Below, piece by piece: positions 38,414 to 47,960 of a stretch of 57,903 nucleotides of DNA. Positions within the stretch are counted from its first letter, which is position 1; each line of letters starts with the position of its first letter. Position numbers and translations under genes: made by a program. Below the pieces are notes generated by a model that saw only the letters and a list, made by a program, of their open reading frames with translations, made no database searches and was not told the origin of the DNA. The stretch covers positions 1 to 57,903 of the forward strand of contig NZ_JYNP01000039.1 of NCBI RefSeq assembly GCF_000934755.1, in the 5' to 3' direction. Origin of the DNA: Desulfonatronovibrio magnus (GTDB lineage Bacteria > Desulfobacterota > Desulfovibrionia > Desulfovibrionales > Desulfonatronovibrionaceae).

Positions 38414-39232
38414 ATGGACAATCAAACCAAAACCTTGAGCATTTCCATAATGAGTGGAAAGGGTGGAGTTGGAAAAACCAATATTGCACTGAATCTGGCT
38501 TTTGCCCTGCATGATGAGGGTGCAAATACCCTGCTTATTGATTGTGATCTGGGGTTGGCTAATCTTGATGTCATGCTGGGTATTGCACCAGAAGGCAGTC
38601 TGCATGATCTGCTTAGCCGGGATGCGGAAATTGAGGATATTTTGTTCAACCTTGGAGAAAAAGGTCTTGATCTTATTCCAGCCGCTTCCGGAGTGACTGA
38701 TCTTCTTGAACTTGATGAGGACCAGCAGGATCATGTTATTAATAAACTTGATAAAATACTCAAAAGGTATAAATGTCTCGTTCTTGATATTGGGGCAGGA
38801 ATAAGCCCCACTGTGCAGGCATTCGCGAGCATGACGCACCATCAGATTGTGGTCATAACTCCAGAACCGACATCTCTGACAGATGGTTACGCCCTTATTA
38901 AGGTTTTATATACTCAGAAAAAAGCCAGAAATTTTCATGTTCTGGTAAATATGGTTGGCTCTGAACAAGAGGCCAAAACTGGATTTGAAAGGCTGAGAGC
39001 TGCCTGTGATAAATTTTTGAATCTTAGAGTCAATTACCTTGGATTTGTAAGACAGGACAAGTCAGTTCCTGATGCGGTAAGAAGCCAGAAGCCTTTTATC
39101 CGCTTTGCCCCCAAGTCCTTGCCGTCCAAAGATATAGCAACTATCGCCCGTCGTGTTGTTGACCTCAGAAAGTTTTCTTTAGATTACATTTCCTCATCTC
39201 CAGTGCTCAAAATGGATAGTTTTGATAAATAA
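38414..39232 (+). CDS. MinD/ParA-family ATPase, FlhG/FleN-like
   Basis: A 272 aa deviant Walker-type ATPase. The P-loop is SGKGGVGKTNIALNLA (about 15-30), with LLIDCDLGLANLDVMLG (switch I/Walker A') and CLVLDIGAGISPTVQAF (Walker B). The order and the GLANLDV motif match FlhG/FleN/YlxH proteins, which set flagellar number and position, rather than cell-division MinD. The typical FlhF partner is not adjacent. It starts 2 nt after the diguanylate cyclase stop, which ties c-di-GMP synthesis to a motility-type ATPase in one operon. Confidence 0.88.
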   Translation: MDNQTKTLSISIMSGKGGVGKTNIALNLAFALHDEGANTLLIDCDLGLANLDVMLGIAPEGSLHDLLSRDAEIEDILFNLGEKGLDLIPAASGVTDLLELDEDQQDHVINKLDKILKRYKCLVLDIGAGISPTVQAFASMTHHQIVVITPEPTSLTDGYALIKVLYTQKKARNFHVLVNMVGSEQEAKTGFERLRAACDKFLNLRVNYLGFVRQDKSVPDAVRSQKPFIRFAPKSLPSKDIATIARRVVDLRKFSLDYISSSPVLKMDSFDK

Positions 39233-39254
39233 GCGCTGTTAGTTACAGCTATTT

Positions 39255-39430
39255 TTATGCTAATGCGGGCTGTGCCCACAACCCAATTTAAACAAGAATC
39301 TGTAAATTGGGGCGATAACCGTACTTTTCAGGCTGTGTAGGCTGAAGGCTGAAGGCTGAAGGCTGAAGGCTGAAGGCTGTGTAGGCTGAAGGCTGAAGGC
39401 TATAGGCTGAAGGCTGAAGAGTAAGAGATT
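39255..39430 (+). repeat. Family G repeat with GGCTGAA tandem heptamers
   Basis: It starts with 'taatgcgggctgtgcccaca' and contains about ten copies of the heptamer GGCTGAA in 39340-39418, interrupted by GGCTGTGTA and GGCTATA variants. Shorter versions of the tract occur at about 51389-51412, with related sequence in reverse near 34764 and 44262-44305. Tract length could vary by slippage. The gap 39233-39589 has no gene. Confidence 0.8.
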
Positions 39431-39589
39431 CGGTTCCTGGACCGGGTGAAGAGTTTTAACTTTCTTGTTATAATTATCACGTTCTAAAAAGACCTTGATT
39501 TTATTCTGAAATTGAGGATATAAATATATGTATCTGTTTAAACACAAGTAAGCATGCCAGGTCCAGGTAAAAACTGAAGGAGGGCTCAG

Positions 39590-39865
39590 ATGAATAAAAG
39601 CGAACTCATTAAAGTTCTGGCTGATGAATTAAATATTCACCCCAGCGAGGCAAAAGACATAGTCTCGGTTTTTTTTGATTCTATAAAAGAGGCCATGCTC
39701 AAAGGAGAACGCATAGAGATAAGAGGTTTTGGCAGCTTTCAGATGAAGCATTATGAAGGTTATGAAGGCAGAAACCCGAGGACTGGTGAGAAGGTTCAGG
39801 TTGCTCCCAAGAGGTTGCCTTTTTTCCGTCCTGGAAAGGACTTGAAGGAACATGTCAACTCCTGA
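39590..39865 (+). CDS. HU/IHF-family DNA-binding protein, 91 aa
   Basis: A small nucleoid protein with the family fold: helices in 1-40 (MNKSELIKVLADELNIHPSEAKDIVSVFFDSIKEAM), then the signature IRGFGSFQMKHYEGYEGRNPRTG, with the DNA-intercalating loop near GRNPRTGEKV, and a C-terminal FFRPGKDLKEHVN. The IEIRGFGSF and YEGRNPRTGE wording is closer to IHF than to canonical HU, but the subunit type cannot be fixed. A strong ribosome site, GGAGG, precedes the ATG. It is monocistronic, flanked by repeats on both sides. Confidence 0.92.
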   Translation: MNKSELIKVLADELNIHPSEAKDIVSVFFDSIKEAMLKGERIEIRGFGSFQMKHYEGYEGRNPRTGEKVQVAPKRLPFFRPGKDLKEHVNS

Positions 39866-39889
39866 TAGCTACTATTCAGATATGGAAGT

Positions 39890-40640
39890 GTTAGTTCGTT
39901 TACAGTCAAGCCCCTGGTGAAGCGCTTATAAGTAACTAAAATCAAATTATCAACAAAATCAGACGGTTATAGTTTTCACAATTTTAAGATTTTTACATAT
40001 GATTGATTCTCAATTACCAGAAAAGTTCCGTCAAAGATGAGAGCTTTACGCCTGGCACAGCTTCCTGCCCGGAGGCTTACAGCCCGGAGGGGGACTGTCC
40101 CTCGCTGTGTAAATTTTTTCATTTAAGCAAATTTTTCCAGGAACCAGTGCAGCATCAATCTTTTTTATAGTACCTCGCGGGGACTGTCCCAATTTCCAGA
40201 AAAGTGACAGACTCGTAAAGTTACTCGCAAGATCGGTCCCGGACCGCCCTGGTGAAGAGCTTACAAGTAACTACAATCGTTTTGTTAATAAATTCCGAGT
40301 ATTATGGTTTTACCACACATATTGTTTCGGTCGCTTAGGCTCCTTCGTCGGTGACAAATTTTGAGCAACTACATCTGTAACACCTCATGTGTCATTGCGA
40401 GCGAGTCTTTTTACCTCGTTGAATACACGCAGTGTAGGCGCAGCCATTCAACTGGGGCGAGCGCGGCAATCTCTAACGCGTTAAGGCTATTACCTCTTTT
40501 TTTGTGGCTTAAGCCACATTTCAAAGAAGCGGCTGGAGCCGCAAGAGTAAGACGTCCCCAGGCTGGAGCCAGGGAACGAGTGGTATAAGTTACTCACAAG
40601 TGCGGTCTCGGTCCGCCCGGGTGAAGCGCTTCTAAATAGT
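39890..40640 (+). repeat. Composite repeat array: families A, B and C
   Basis: A family A copy (39900-40275) lacks the 'gtggaggcggcttccagcc' segment present elsewhere. It is followed by a reverse family B copy (40262-40490) and a family C block (40490-40590) with 'gcggctggagccgc' and a closing GC palindrome. It occupies nearly all of the 815 nt between the HU/IHF gene and dapF, and no gene is visible. Confidence 0.85.
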
Positions 40641-40680
40641 TAAAAAAACTTTAACTCAGGTATTCATCTCAAGTTATATT

Positions 40681-41517
40681 ATGCCATCTATCAATGTTTC
40701 AGAAATAAATTTTTTCAAGATGCAGGGTAGCGGCAATGACTTTATTGTTATCGACAATAACAAATTGCGTTTATCGCCTCAAGAAATGCCCAACCTTGCA
40801 CAGAAACTTTGTCCCAGAGGCTTTGCTGTTGGTGCGGATGGGATGATTTTTCTTGAAGATTCTCCTGATGCCGACCTGGATTTCGTCTGGCATTTTTTTA
40901 ACTCAGATGGTTCCAGAGCTGAAATGTGCGGTAATGGATCTCGTTGTGCTTCGCTTCTCGCTTTCAAAATCGGTCTGGCAGGAAAAAACCATGTCTTTGG
41001 CACGGATGCAGGGCCGGTAAAAGCAGGTATTCTCGATTCAGGCCTGGTCAAAGTGCAACTGACTCCAGCCAGGGATATGAGGCAGCATATTGTTGTGGAC
41101 TATCAAGGGCAGTCTTACAATGTATTTTTTGTAAATACCGGAGTACCTCATGCAGTAATTATTTTTGATGATGTGAGTCAGGTTGATGTTCCGGCTTTTG
41201 GCAGGTTCATTCGAATGCATGAAGAGTTTGCCCCTGCTGGAACCAATGTCAATTTTATCGAGATAACAAGCAATAATTCCATAAAGTTAAGAACATATGA
41301 ACGCGGGGTTGAAGCCGAAACTCATGCCTGCGGCACTGGTGCTGCTGCAGCAGCAGCCATTGCCAACGTTCAAAAACTGGTGGAGTCTTCAGTTGAGGTA
41401 ACTACCACTGGCGGTGAAACACTTATTATTGATCTGGAAGGTGAGGATATTTTTCTTTCCGGCAAGGCGCAAATTGTCTACAAAGGACAGGTAGATACCG
41501 ATTTTCTCAGAATATGA
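40681..41517 (+). CDS. dapF: Diaminopimelate epimerase
   Basis: Converts LL-diaminopimelate to meso-DAP. The two catalytic Cys motifs are EMCGNGSRCASLL (about residue 82) and ETHACGTGAAAAAAI (about 220). The start FFKMQGSGNDFIVID is typical, and 278 aa is the usual length. It uses the LL-DAP made by DapL (24.8-26.0 kb) and is followed 81 nt later by dapA, giving a lysine/peptidoglycan precursor operon. No clear ribosome site is seen upstream of the ATG. MPSINVSEINF is a little longer than usual; the Met in the KMQGSGN segment is too far inside to be the start. Confidence 0.95.
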   Translation: MPSINVSEINFFKMQGSGNDFIVIDNNKLRLSPQEMPNLAQKLCPRGFAVGADGMIFLEDSPDADLDFVWHFFNSDGSRAEMCGNGSRCASLLAFKIGLAGKNHVFGTDAGPVKAGILDSGLVKVQLTPARDMRQHIVVDYQGQSYNVFFVNTGVPHAVIIFDDVSQVDVPAFGRFIRMHEEFAPAGTNVNFIEITSNNSIKLRTYERGVEAETHACGTGAAAAAAIANVQKLVESSVEVTTTGGETLIIDLEGEDIFLSGKAQIVYKGQVDTDFLRI

Positions 41518-41598
41518 ACTAACGTATACCCTGACGGATAGTAAGAACATATCCAAGTGAGGTCTTACGAAAAAACAGCTTCCAAGGAGGAAGAATAT

Positions 41599-42477
41599 AT
41601 GCAATTCAGCGGCGCTTTTACAGCCTTAGTTACTCCATTTAAAAATAATCAAATTGATGAAGAAGCTTACAGAAAGCTGATAGAATGGCAGCTGGAGCAG
41701 GGCATTGATGGAGTTGTGCCTTGTGGAACAACAGGAGAGTCAGCAACACTTTCTCATGAAGAGCATAAACAAGTCATCAGCATTTGTGTTGATCAGGTCA
41801 AGGGAAGAGTGCCGGTTGTGGCTGGAGCAGGTTCCAATTGCACCAAGGAAGCCATCGAACTGACCAGATATGCCAGGGATGCGGGTGCAAACGCGGCACT
41901 GCTCATTACTCCTTATTATAACAAACCTACACCTGATGGAGTAGTTGAACATTTCAAGGCCATTGCAGCAGAAGTTTCAATCCCATTTTTTATTTACAAT
42001 GTTCCAGGCCGCACTTCATTAAATGTTATGCCGGACACTATAGCCAGGATTGTCAAAGAGGTGCCTGAGGCAATAGGAATCAAAGAGGCAACTGGTAATT
42101 TGAAGCAGGTTTCTGATGTGGTAGAAGAATGCGGACCTGATTTTGTTGTTCTTTCTGGAGATGATTTCACTGTTCTGCCGCTTTTGTCAGTGGGAGGTCA
42201 TGGTGTAATATCTGTTGTCTCCAATATTGTTCCCAATATGATGCATTCTTTATGCAAGGCCTATGCTGAAAAAGATCTTGATAATGCTAAACGTATTCAT
42301 TTTGAAATGGCTGCTCTCTGCAGGGCCATGTTCTTTGAGACCAATCCAATACCAGTAAAAACATCATTGGTTTTGATGGGTAAAATTCAGCCTGAATTCA
42401 GACTGCCTCTTGTCCCCATGCGTCCTGAAAATCAGGAGAAGCTCAAGGTTGTTCTGAAAGATAAAGGGCTTATATAA
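41599..42477 (+). CDS. dapA: 4-hydroxy-tetrahydrodipicolinate synthase
   Basis: Condenses pyruvate with aspartate semialdehyde at the entry to lysine synthesis. Active-site elements are GTTGESATLSHEEH (Thr of the proton relay), FIYNVPGRTSLN (Tyr) and the Schiff-base Lys in GIKEATGNLKQ. The start is the ATG after AAGGAGGAAGAAT, giving 292 aa, the standard length; a longer frame upstream has no ribosome site. It is coupled with dapF. Feedback by lysine is possible but not readable here. dapB is not in the window. Confidence 0.96.
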   Translation: MQFSGAFTALVTPFKNNQIDEEAYRKLIEWQLEQGIDGVVPCGTTGESATLSHEEHKQVISICVDQVKGRVPVVAGAGSNCTKEAIELTRYARDAGANAALLITPYYNKPTPDGVVEHFKAIAAEVSIPFFIYNVPGRTSLNVMPDTIARIVKEVPEAIGIKEATGNLKQVSDVVEECGPDFVVLSGDDFTVLPLLSVGGHGVISVVSNIVPNMMHSLCKAYAEKDLDNAKRIHFEMAALCRAMFFETNPIPVKTSLVLMGKIQPEFRLPLVPMRPENQEKLKVVLKDKGLI

Positions 42478-42540
42478 GATTGCACTGATTCTGCGCTATG
42501 TTATTGATTGATGGAAAAGTATATGGTTGGCGCTTGCAGG

Positions 42541-43025
42541 TAGCTTGACCGTGTAATCAATAAATTCAAAATATTATGGTTTTACCATACAGATTGCTTC
42601 GGTCGCTTAGGCTCCCTCGCAATGACAGGTTTTCAGCAACCACATCCCTTACAGTTCAGGTGTCATTGCGAGCGAGTCTTCGAGTGCGGCAATCCTTGTT
42701 GCGAGCGAAGCGAAGCAATCTCGCATTAAGGCTATTTCGAGTTACTCGCAGGTTCGGTCCGGGCCGCCCGGGTGAGGAGTTTCAAAAAAACTGGACCCCG
42801 GATTCGTCATCCCGGACTCGATCCGGGACCGGGGTGACTGTTAAAGCAAGTTTTTACTCTTTGTCGTCATTCCGGCGAAAGCCGGAATCCAGGTTTTTTC
42901 TTGTTCCCAGGCTCCAGCCACATTTTGAAGAAGCGGCTGGAGCCGCAAGAGCAAAATGTCCCCAGGCTGGAGCCTGGGAACGAGGGGTATAAGTTACTCA
43001 CAGGTTTGGTCCAGATACCCCCGGG
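42541..43025 (+). repeat. Composite repeat array: families B, D and C
   Basis: A reverse family B copy (about 42541-42780), a family D copy (about 42783-42900, 'gtcatcccggactcgatccg' and 'gcgaaagccggaatccagg') and a family C copy (about 42900-43000) lie in sequence and are closed by a degenerate cap. It is non-coding. The remaining 43026-43157 may be a gene remnant; a related stretch occurs near 57365. Confidence 0.85.
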
Positions 43026-43157
43026 TGAAGAATGCTTCCTCGCAGGTACCTTCCCAATTTACGTAGATGAAAATCACTTTTCTGGGCAAGTAGGTTCAGC
43101 AAGAATCAGCCCACGTGCCATTTGCAAACGTCTTAACAGATACAAGGAAAGATAATT

Positions 43158-44180
43158 ATGAGTCTTGATTTTGATACCATAAACGCCAAGGCAAGAGAAC
43201 GTCTCAAGGGTTTTTGCAGGGTGTGCCCTGTATGCGACGGTCGACACTGCTCTGGACAGGTGCCAGGTATGGGCGGCGTGGGAAGCGGAACTGCCTTCAG
43301 AGAGAATTTACATGCCTTAGCCCGTTACAGACTCAGAATGAAAACTATTCATGACGTGCGCGAACCTGATACAAAGCTTGATTTATGGGGCCAGATTCTG
43401 AGCATGCCCATTATGGCCGCACCCATGACCGGAGTATCCTATAACATGGGTGGGGATATGTCTGAGGAAAGCTTTATTGACGGAATCGTTGAAGGCTGCA
43501 TGGATGCAGGCACCATTGGCTGGTCAGGTGATGGTGCGGATCCGGCCATGTTTGAAAGCGGTTTGAAAGCCATAGAAAAAAATAATGGCTCAGGCATTCC
43601 CATTATCAAGCCCAGAGCTCAGGACGAAATTATCAAGCGGATTCGCTCTGCTGAAAAAGCAGGAGCCATAGCTGTAGGTATGGACATTGACGGTGCGGGA
43701 TTGGTGACCATGGCTTTGAAAGGCCAGGCAGTGGGCCCCAAAAGTACTGCTGAGCTGAAAGAGCTGGTACAGGAATGCTCTCTGCCATTTATCCTCAAAG
43801 GGGTCATGACTCCGGAAGATGCTCTGAGTGCCTTGGAAGCCGGTGTCAGTGCCATTGTTGTTTCCAACCATGGTGGTCGGGTGCTTGATTATACTCCAGG
43901 CAGCGCCGATGTATTGTCGGAAATCAGCTCTCTGGTTCGAGGCAGGATGATTGTCATGGCAGATGGTGGAGTTCGTTTTGGAGCTGACGTATTAAAACTG
44001 CTTGCTCTCGGAGCTGACGCTGTCATGGTGGGCAGACCTCTGATTGCCGGTCTTTTCGGGGGTGGAACAGAAGGAGTTGGCATGGTGCTGAACAAAATGA
44101 AAAATGAACTTATTCAGTCCATGCTGCTTACCGGCACCCAAAGCACAACTAAGGTATGTCCTAAGATTATACATAAATAG
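43158..44180 (+). CDS. FMN-dependent alpha-hydroxy-acid dehydrogenase
   Basis: A 340 aa TIM-barrel flavoenzyme related to lactate/glycolate oxidases. The hallmark SNHGGRVLDYTPG (active-site His and Arg) is near 235-247. MADGGVRFGADVLKLLALGADAVMVGRP is the FMN-phosphate region, and MAAPMTGVSYN is an early barrel strand. The N-terminus carries CRVCPVCDGRHCSGQ, a cysteine cluster that canonical oxidases lack and which may bind metal or Fe-S. That and the anaerobic context suggest a dehydrogenase passing electrons onward rather than an oxidase. The substrate (lactate, glycolate or another) is not determinable. It is monocistronic, preceded by AAGGAAAG. Confidence 0.85.
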   Translation: MSLDFDTINAKARERLKGFCRVCPVCDGRHCSGQVPGMGGVGSGTAFRENLHALARYRLRMKTIHDVREPDTKLDLWGQILSMPIMAAPMTGVSYNMGGDMSEESFIDGIVEGCMDAGTIGWSGDGADPAMFESGLKAIEKNNGSGIPIIKPRAQDEIIKRIRSAEKAGAIAVGMDIDGAGLVTMALKGQAVGPKSTAELKELVQECSLPFILKGVMTPEDALSALEAGVSAIVVSNHGGRVLDYTPGSADVLSEISSLVRGRMIVMADGGVRFGADVLKLLALGADAVMVGRPLIAGLFGGGTEGVGMVLNKMKNELIQSMLLTGTQSTTKVCPKIIHK

Positions 44181-44315
44181 CTATCAGGATTACTGCTTCA
44201 ATCCTGTAGCAAAAAACAAGAAATTTTTTCGACACTGACAAAGGCAATAATGTCCATGGACCTGAATCTTCAGCCTTCAGTCTTTAGCCTTTAGTCTTCA
44301 GCCTGCTTGTAGGCA

Positions 44316-44858
44316 TTATTCATCTTCTGCTTCAAGCAGAAGAACTTCATCAATACTATCTCTTTCCTGAGTCAGAACGTCCACCTTTTCAGAAAGAGAC
44401 GTATTGACTTTTTTTCCCACAAAGTCGGCATGAATGGGCAGCTCCCTGTGCCCCCGATCAATAAGAACCAGGAGCTTGATATTTTTCGGCCTGCCAAAAT
44501 CCAGCAGGGCCTCCAAGGCGCTTCTGATGGTTCTGCCGGTGAACAGAACGTCATCAACAAGAATCAGAGTCTTTCCTGTGATAGAAAAGGTAATCTCAGT
44601 GCTGTTTATAGTGGGAGTGGAAGAAAGGTTGGTCCAGTCATCCCGGTAAAGGTTGATATCCAGTTTACCCAGTCTTGTATCGTACCCGGTTCTCCTTTTA
44701 ATTATGTCCTTTATCCTTGCAGCAAGGTCCACTCCTCTTCTCTGGATCCCTATCAGGGCAAGATCATTGCAATTATCAACCTTTTCGAGTATTTCAAAAG
44801 TCATACGTTCCAAGGTTTTTTTTATTTCATCTGTGTTGAGAATAATTCGCTCTTTCAT
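44316..44858 (-). CDS. pyrR: Bifunctional pyrimidine regulatory protein / uracil phosphoribosyltransferase PyrR
   Basis: A 180 aa phosphoribosyltransferase-fold protein. The PRPP loop is LILVDDVLFTGRTIRSALEAL (about 97-117), preceded by LALIGIQRRGVDLAARI. DRGHRELPIHADFVGKKVNTS is diagnostic for PyrR. In Bacillus it binds pyr mRNA and promotes attenuation and also has UPRTase activity. Here no pyr genes adjoin it and no obvious PyrR-binding leader is seen, so enzymatic salvage may be its main role. A TCTTTTCTCC stretch before the start gives a GGAGAAAAG ribosome site. It is divergent from copA. Confidence 0.92.
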   Translation of the reverse strand: MKERIILNTDEIKKTLERMTFEILEKVDNCNDLALIGIQRRGVDLAARIKDIIKRRTGYDTRLGKLDINLYRDDWTNLSSTPTINSTEITFSITGKTLILVDDVLFTGRTIRSALEALLDFGRPKNIKLLVLIDRGHRELPIHADFVGKKVNTSLSEKVDVLTQERDSIDEVLLLEAEDE

Positions 44859-45034
44859 AATCTTTTCTCCAGTGATATCTTTTCTGTAAAAACTTAATGA
44901 GGCCTGAGCCCGCAGGATAGTTATCTGTTATCATGGAAAACAAGACAACCAGTGATGTGCAGGAACCAAATTATTAAACATAGATAGTAAAAGGGATTGT
45001 CCTTACTTGCAACAATATTTTTTAAAGGTGGCTT

Positions 45035-47509
45035 ATGAACAATCAGACATACAAGTTCAAAATTAAAGGCATGACTTGTTCAGCTTGTGCCGCAAGAGTA
45101 GAAAGGGCGGCTGCCTGGGTTGATGGTGTAGAAAAAGCATCAATTAATCAGGCTACGGAAGTTTTACATGTTGAGGCCGGTCAGGAATTGAATACTGAAG
45201 AAATTCTTGGTGCTGTTCAGAAAGCTGGCTATGAAGCCACGCTTCAGGAAGATGATGTCCGGACTGTTCGTTTAAAAGTTAAAGGCATGACCTGCGCTGC
45301 CTGCGTGGCAAGAGTTGAAAATCTTCTGAAAAAACAGCCCGGTGTGCGTGAGGCTTTTGTAAATCTTGCAGGTGAAACAGCTACGGTGAAGATCACCTCC
45401 CGGGCAAATATGAAATCGATAGCCCAGGCCTCTGAGAAGGCCGGTTATCCAATAGATGTTATGAAAGATGAATCGCCTGACTATCAGGAGGATCAATCTG
45501 TTCGGCTTAATGAAATGCGCTCCAAGGCTATTCTTGCCATGGCTTTTGCCATACCCCTGATGGTGGTTTCCATGGGAGAAATGGTGGGCATACCATTACC
45601 TGGAATAATAAGTCACCATGCCAATCCGCTTAACTTTGCCCTGGCACAACTCTTTCTTACTCTGCCCATTGTCTGGTCTGGAAGGCATTTCTACAGGTAT
45701 GGATTCAGAAATCTCATACACGGTGCTCCCAATATGGACTCATTGATAGCCATAGGCACTGGAGCAGCTCTGGTCTACAGTACATGGAATCTTGTGGAAA
45801 TATTTCTGGGTCACATGCCGCACCAAAGAGCCATGGATCTGTATTATGAATCCGCTGCTGTCATTATTGCCATGGTTTCCCTTGGTAAATACCTTGAACA
45901 AAAGGCCAAAACCAAAACATCCGATGCTATAAGACAACTCATCAAACTACGGCCTGATAAAGCTGTGGTGCTGGAAAACGGTGAGCAGATAACTATCAAT
46001 GTAGAAGATATACAGAAAGGGCAGGTTTTGGTGGTTCGCCCCGGGGAAAGAATACCTGTAGACGGTATTGTGGTACGGGGCAGTTCGGCTGTGGATGAGT
46101 CCATGCTCACAGGAGAAAGTATACCCAAGACCAAGGAAGAGGGAGACCGGGTATACGGTGGCACCTTGAATACTAACGGCAATATCAGGTTTAAAGCGGA
46201 GAATGTAGGTTCTGAAACCGCCCTGGCCAGAATAATTAAGATGATTGAAGATGCTCAAGGATCTAAGGCTCCCATCGCCTCCATGGTGGATCGTGTCAGC
46301 CTGTACTTTGTTCCGGTGGTCATCATCCTGGCATTTGTTTCAGGACTTGCATGGCTGTTTATCGGTCAGGCAGAGTTTACTTTTGCTCTCAGGATTTTTA
46401 TTGCTGTTCTTGTTATCGCTTGTCCTTGTGCACTGGGACTGGCCACTCCAACAGCAATAATGGTGGGTACAGGAAGAGGCGCACAACTTGGAGTTCTGAT
46501 TAAAGGCGGTGAAGTGCTTGAAGCAGCTAAAAGTGTGCAAGTGGTAATATTTGATAAAACCGGGACCTTGACTAAGGGCAAGCCTTCTTTAACTGATACC
46601 ATTTTGGTAGATGAAAAAGAAAACCGGGATGAACTGCTCAGATACCTGTTCGCTGTGGAGGATCAGTCTGAGCATCCATTGGCTAAAGCTGTAGTGGAAA
46701 GCCTGAAGGATGAGATTCAAGGAGAAGGTATTGAACCGGACAATTTTCAATCCATTCCAGGGAAAGGGGTCAGTGCCAGGATTAATAATCGTAAAATAAT
46801 TGTGGGCAGCTTTGGTTTATTTGAAGAGCTGATGCCTGAGGTTCTCAGGTTGTCTTTCCTTGAGGAAACCAGAAAGACCCTGAGTGCCCAGGGTAAAACA
46901 CCATTGCTGGTTTCTCTTGATGAGAAAATAGTCATGGCTCTCGGTGTGGCGGATGAAATAAGGCCAGAGGCCCCCGAGGTTATTCAAAAGTTAAAGTCAG
47001 CTGGAATCAAGGTGGTCATGCTCACCGGAGACAATGCTGTCACTGCTGAAGCCATTGCCAAAAAAGCCGGTATTGATGATGTCAGGGCCCAGGTTCTGCC
47101 TGAAAACAAGGCCAGTGAGGTCCAGGCTTACCAGCAGCAGGGATATAAGGTAGCAATGGTTGGTGATGGCATAAATGATGCCCCGGCTCTAACTGTGGCT
47201 GACGTAGGCATTTCCATGGGTACCGGCATTGACGTGGCCATAGAGTCCGGCGATGTGGTGCTTATGCGCGGTGATCTTACAGGCGTTTTAACCGCGCTGG
47301 ATTTGAGCAGGGCAACTGTAAGAAATATCAGGCAGAACCTGTTTTGGGCATTTATCTATAATGTTTGCGGCTTGCCGGTGGCAGCTGGTTTACTGAAACT
47401 TTTTGGAGGGCCAACCTTAAGCCCCATGTTTGCAGGTGCAGCCATGGCCATGAGTTCAGTTTCAGTTGTAACCAATGCTTTACGGCTGAGGTTCTACAAA
47501 CCCAAATAA
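45035..47509 (+). CDS. copA: Copper-translocating P1B-type ATPase
   Basis: An 824 aa inner-membrane exporter of Cu(I). It has two N-terminal HMA metal-binding domains with GMTCSAC (Cys15/Cys18) and GMTCAAC (Cys87/Cys90), eight predicted membrane helices, the actuator motif MLTGES, the intramembrane CPC at about 463-465 ([14 protein letters not shown]), the phosphorylation motif DKTGT at Asp507, the SEHPLAKA nucleotide motif and the hinge [11 protein letters not shown]. The CPC with two CxxC domains favours Cu(I). No copper chaperone or CopY/CueR-like regulator is adjacent. The length is standard for the family. Confidence 0.94.
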   Translation: MNNQTYKFKIKGMTCSACAARVERAAAWVDGVEKASINQATEVLHVEAGQELNTEEILGAVQKAGYEATLQEDDVRTVRLKVKGMTCAACVARVENLLKKQPGVREAFVNLAGETATVKITSRANMKSIAQASEKAGYPIDVMKDESPDYQEDQSVRLNEMRSKAILAMAFAIPLMVVSMGEMVGIPLPGIISHHANPLNFALAQLFLTLPIVWSGRHFYRYGFRNLIHGAPNMDSLIAIGTGAALVYSTWNLVEIFLGHMPHQRAMDLYYESAAVIIAMVSLGKYLEQKAKTKTSDAIRQLIKLRPDKAVVLENGEQITINVEDIQKGQVLVVRPGERIPVDGIVVRGSSAVDESMLTGESIPKTKEEGDRVYGGTLNTNGNIRFKAENVGSETALARIIKMIEDAQGSKAPIASMVDRVSLYFVPVVIILAFVSGLAWLFIGQAEFTFALRIFIAVLVIACPCALGLATPTAIMVGTGRGAQLGVLIKGGEVLEAAKSVQVVIFDKTGTLTKGKPSLTDTILVDEKENRDELLRYLFAVEDQSEHPLAKAVVESLKDEIQGEGIEPDNFQSIPGKGVSARINNRKIIVGSFGLFEELMPEVLRLSFLEETRKTLSAQGKTPLLVSLDEKIVMALGVADEIRPEAPEVIQKLKSAGIKVVMLTGDNAVTAEAIAKKAGIDDVRAQVLPENKASEVQAYQQQGYKVAMVGDGINDAPALTVADVGISMGTGIDVAIESGDVVLMRGDLTGVLTALDLSRATVRNIRQNLFWAFIYNVCGLPVAAGLLKLFGGPTLSPMFAGAAMAMSSVSVVTNALRLRFYKPK

Positions 47510-47515
47510 TTACTA

Positions 47516-47700
47516 TCAAAAAGTCTCCACTGCTTGGAAAATTCCTGATTTTCCCTGAAATTAAACCTCTGCCAGTGCATGAAGGGATATACTGCCTGGC
47601 AGTAAATGTAATGCTGCTTGCAGGAGTAAGTCTTGTTACCAGGCCGGATGATCCTGAAAGGGTTAAAAAATATGTGATATCCCCAACTTCAGTTAGATAA
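47516..47700 (+). pseudogene. Possible C-terminal remnant of a membrane transporter
   Basis: An open stretch after copA reads IFPEIKPLPVHEGIYCLAVNVMLLAGVSLVTRPDDPERVKKYV then stops. The hydrophobic helix followed by VSLVTRPDDPERV resembles the last helix and tail of sodium:solute symporters. There is no start or ribosome site and the upstream part belongs to copA, so it may be a relic. The identification is weak and made by eye. Confidence 0.25.
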
Positions 47701-47960
47701 CGGTGTTTATGTTCATGATTATCATTGACTGATCCATGGTTGTTTATGTTTCCAGGTTGATTAAGTTGAGTCTTTAGGCAAAAGAGTTTGCCAAAGGAAC
47801 ATCGAGTGAAACAAATTATAATTTTGGTAAAAAAATATCTTGCTTTTTATCTTGTGATAGAATATTTTCTTTGAATCACAACTCATCAACTTGAGTGACG
47901 GGCTGGAACGTAGCAGCCTGGGTTGGTGGTTTTCTACTTTTTTTCAGGAGTTTTTTTCTT

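Noticed and set aside
38297-38842. A 181-residue minus-strand frame across the cyclase and FlhG-like genes
   Set aside because: It is antisense to two well-supported genes and shows no recognisable motifs.
42576-43155. Frames of 84-138 residues over the repeat array before the FMN dehydrogenase
   Set aside because: They translate repeat palindromes and are rich in Arg and Ser; similar false frames arise at the other repeat copies.
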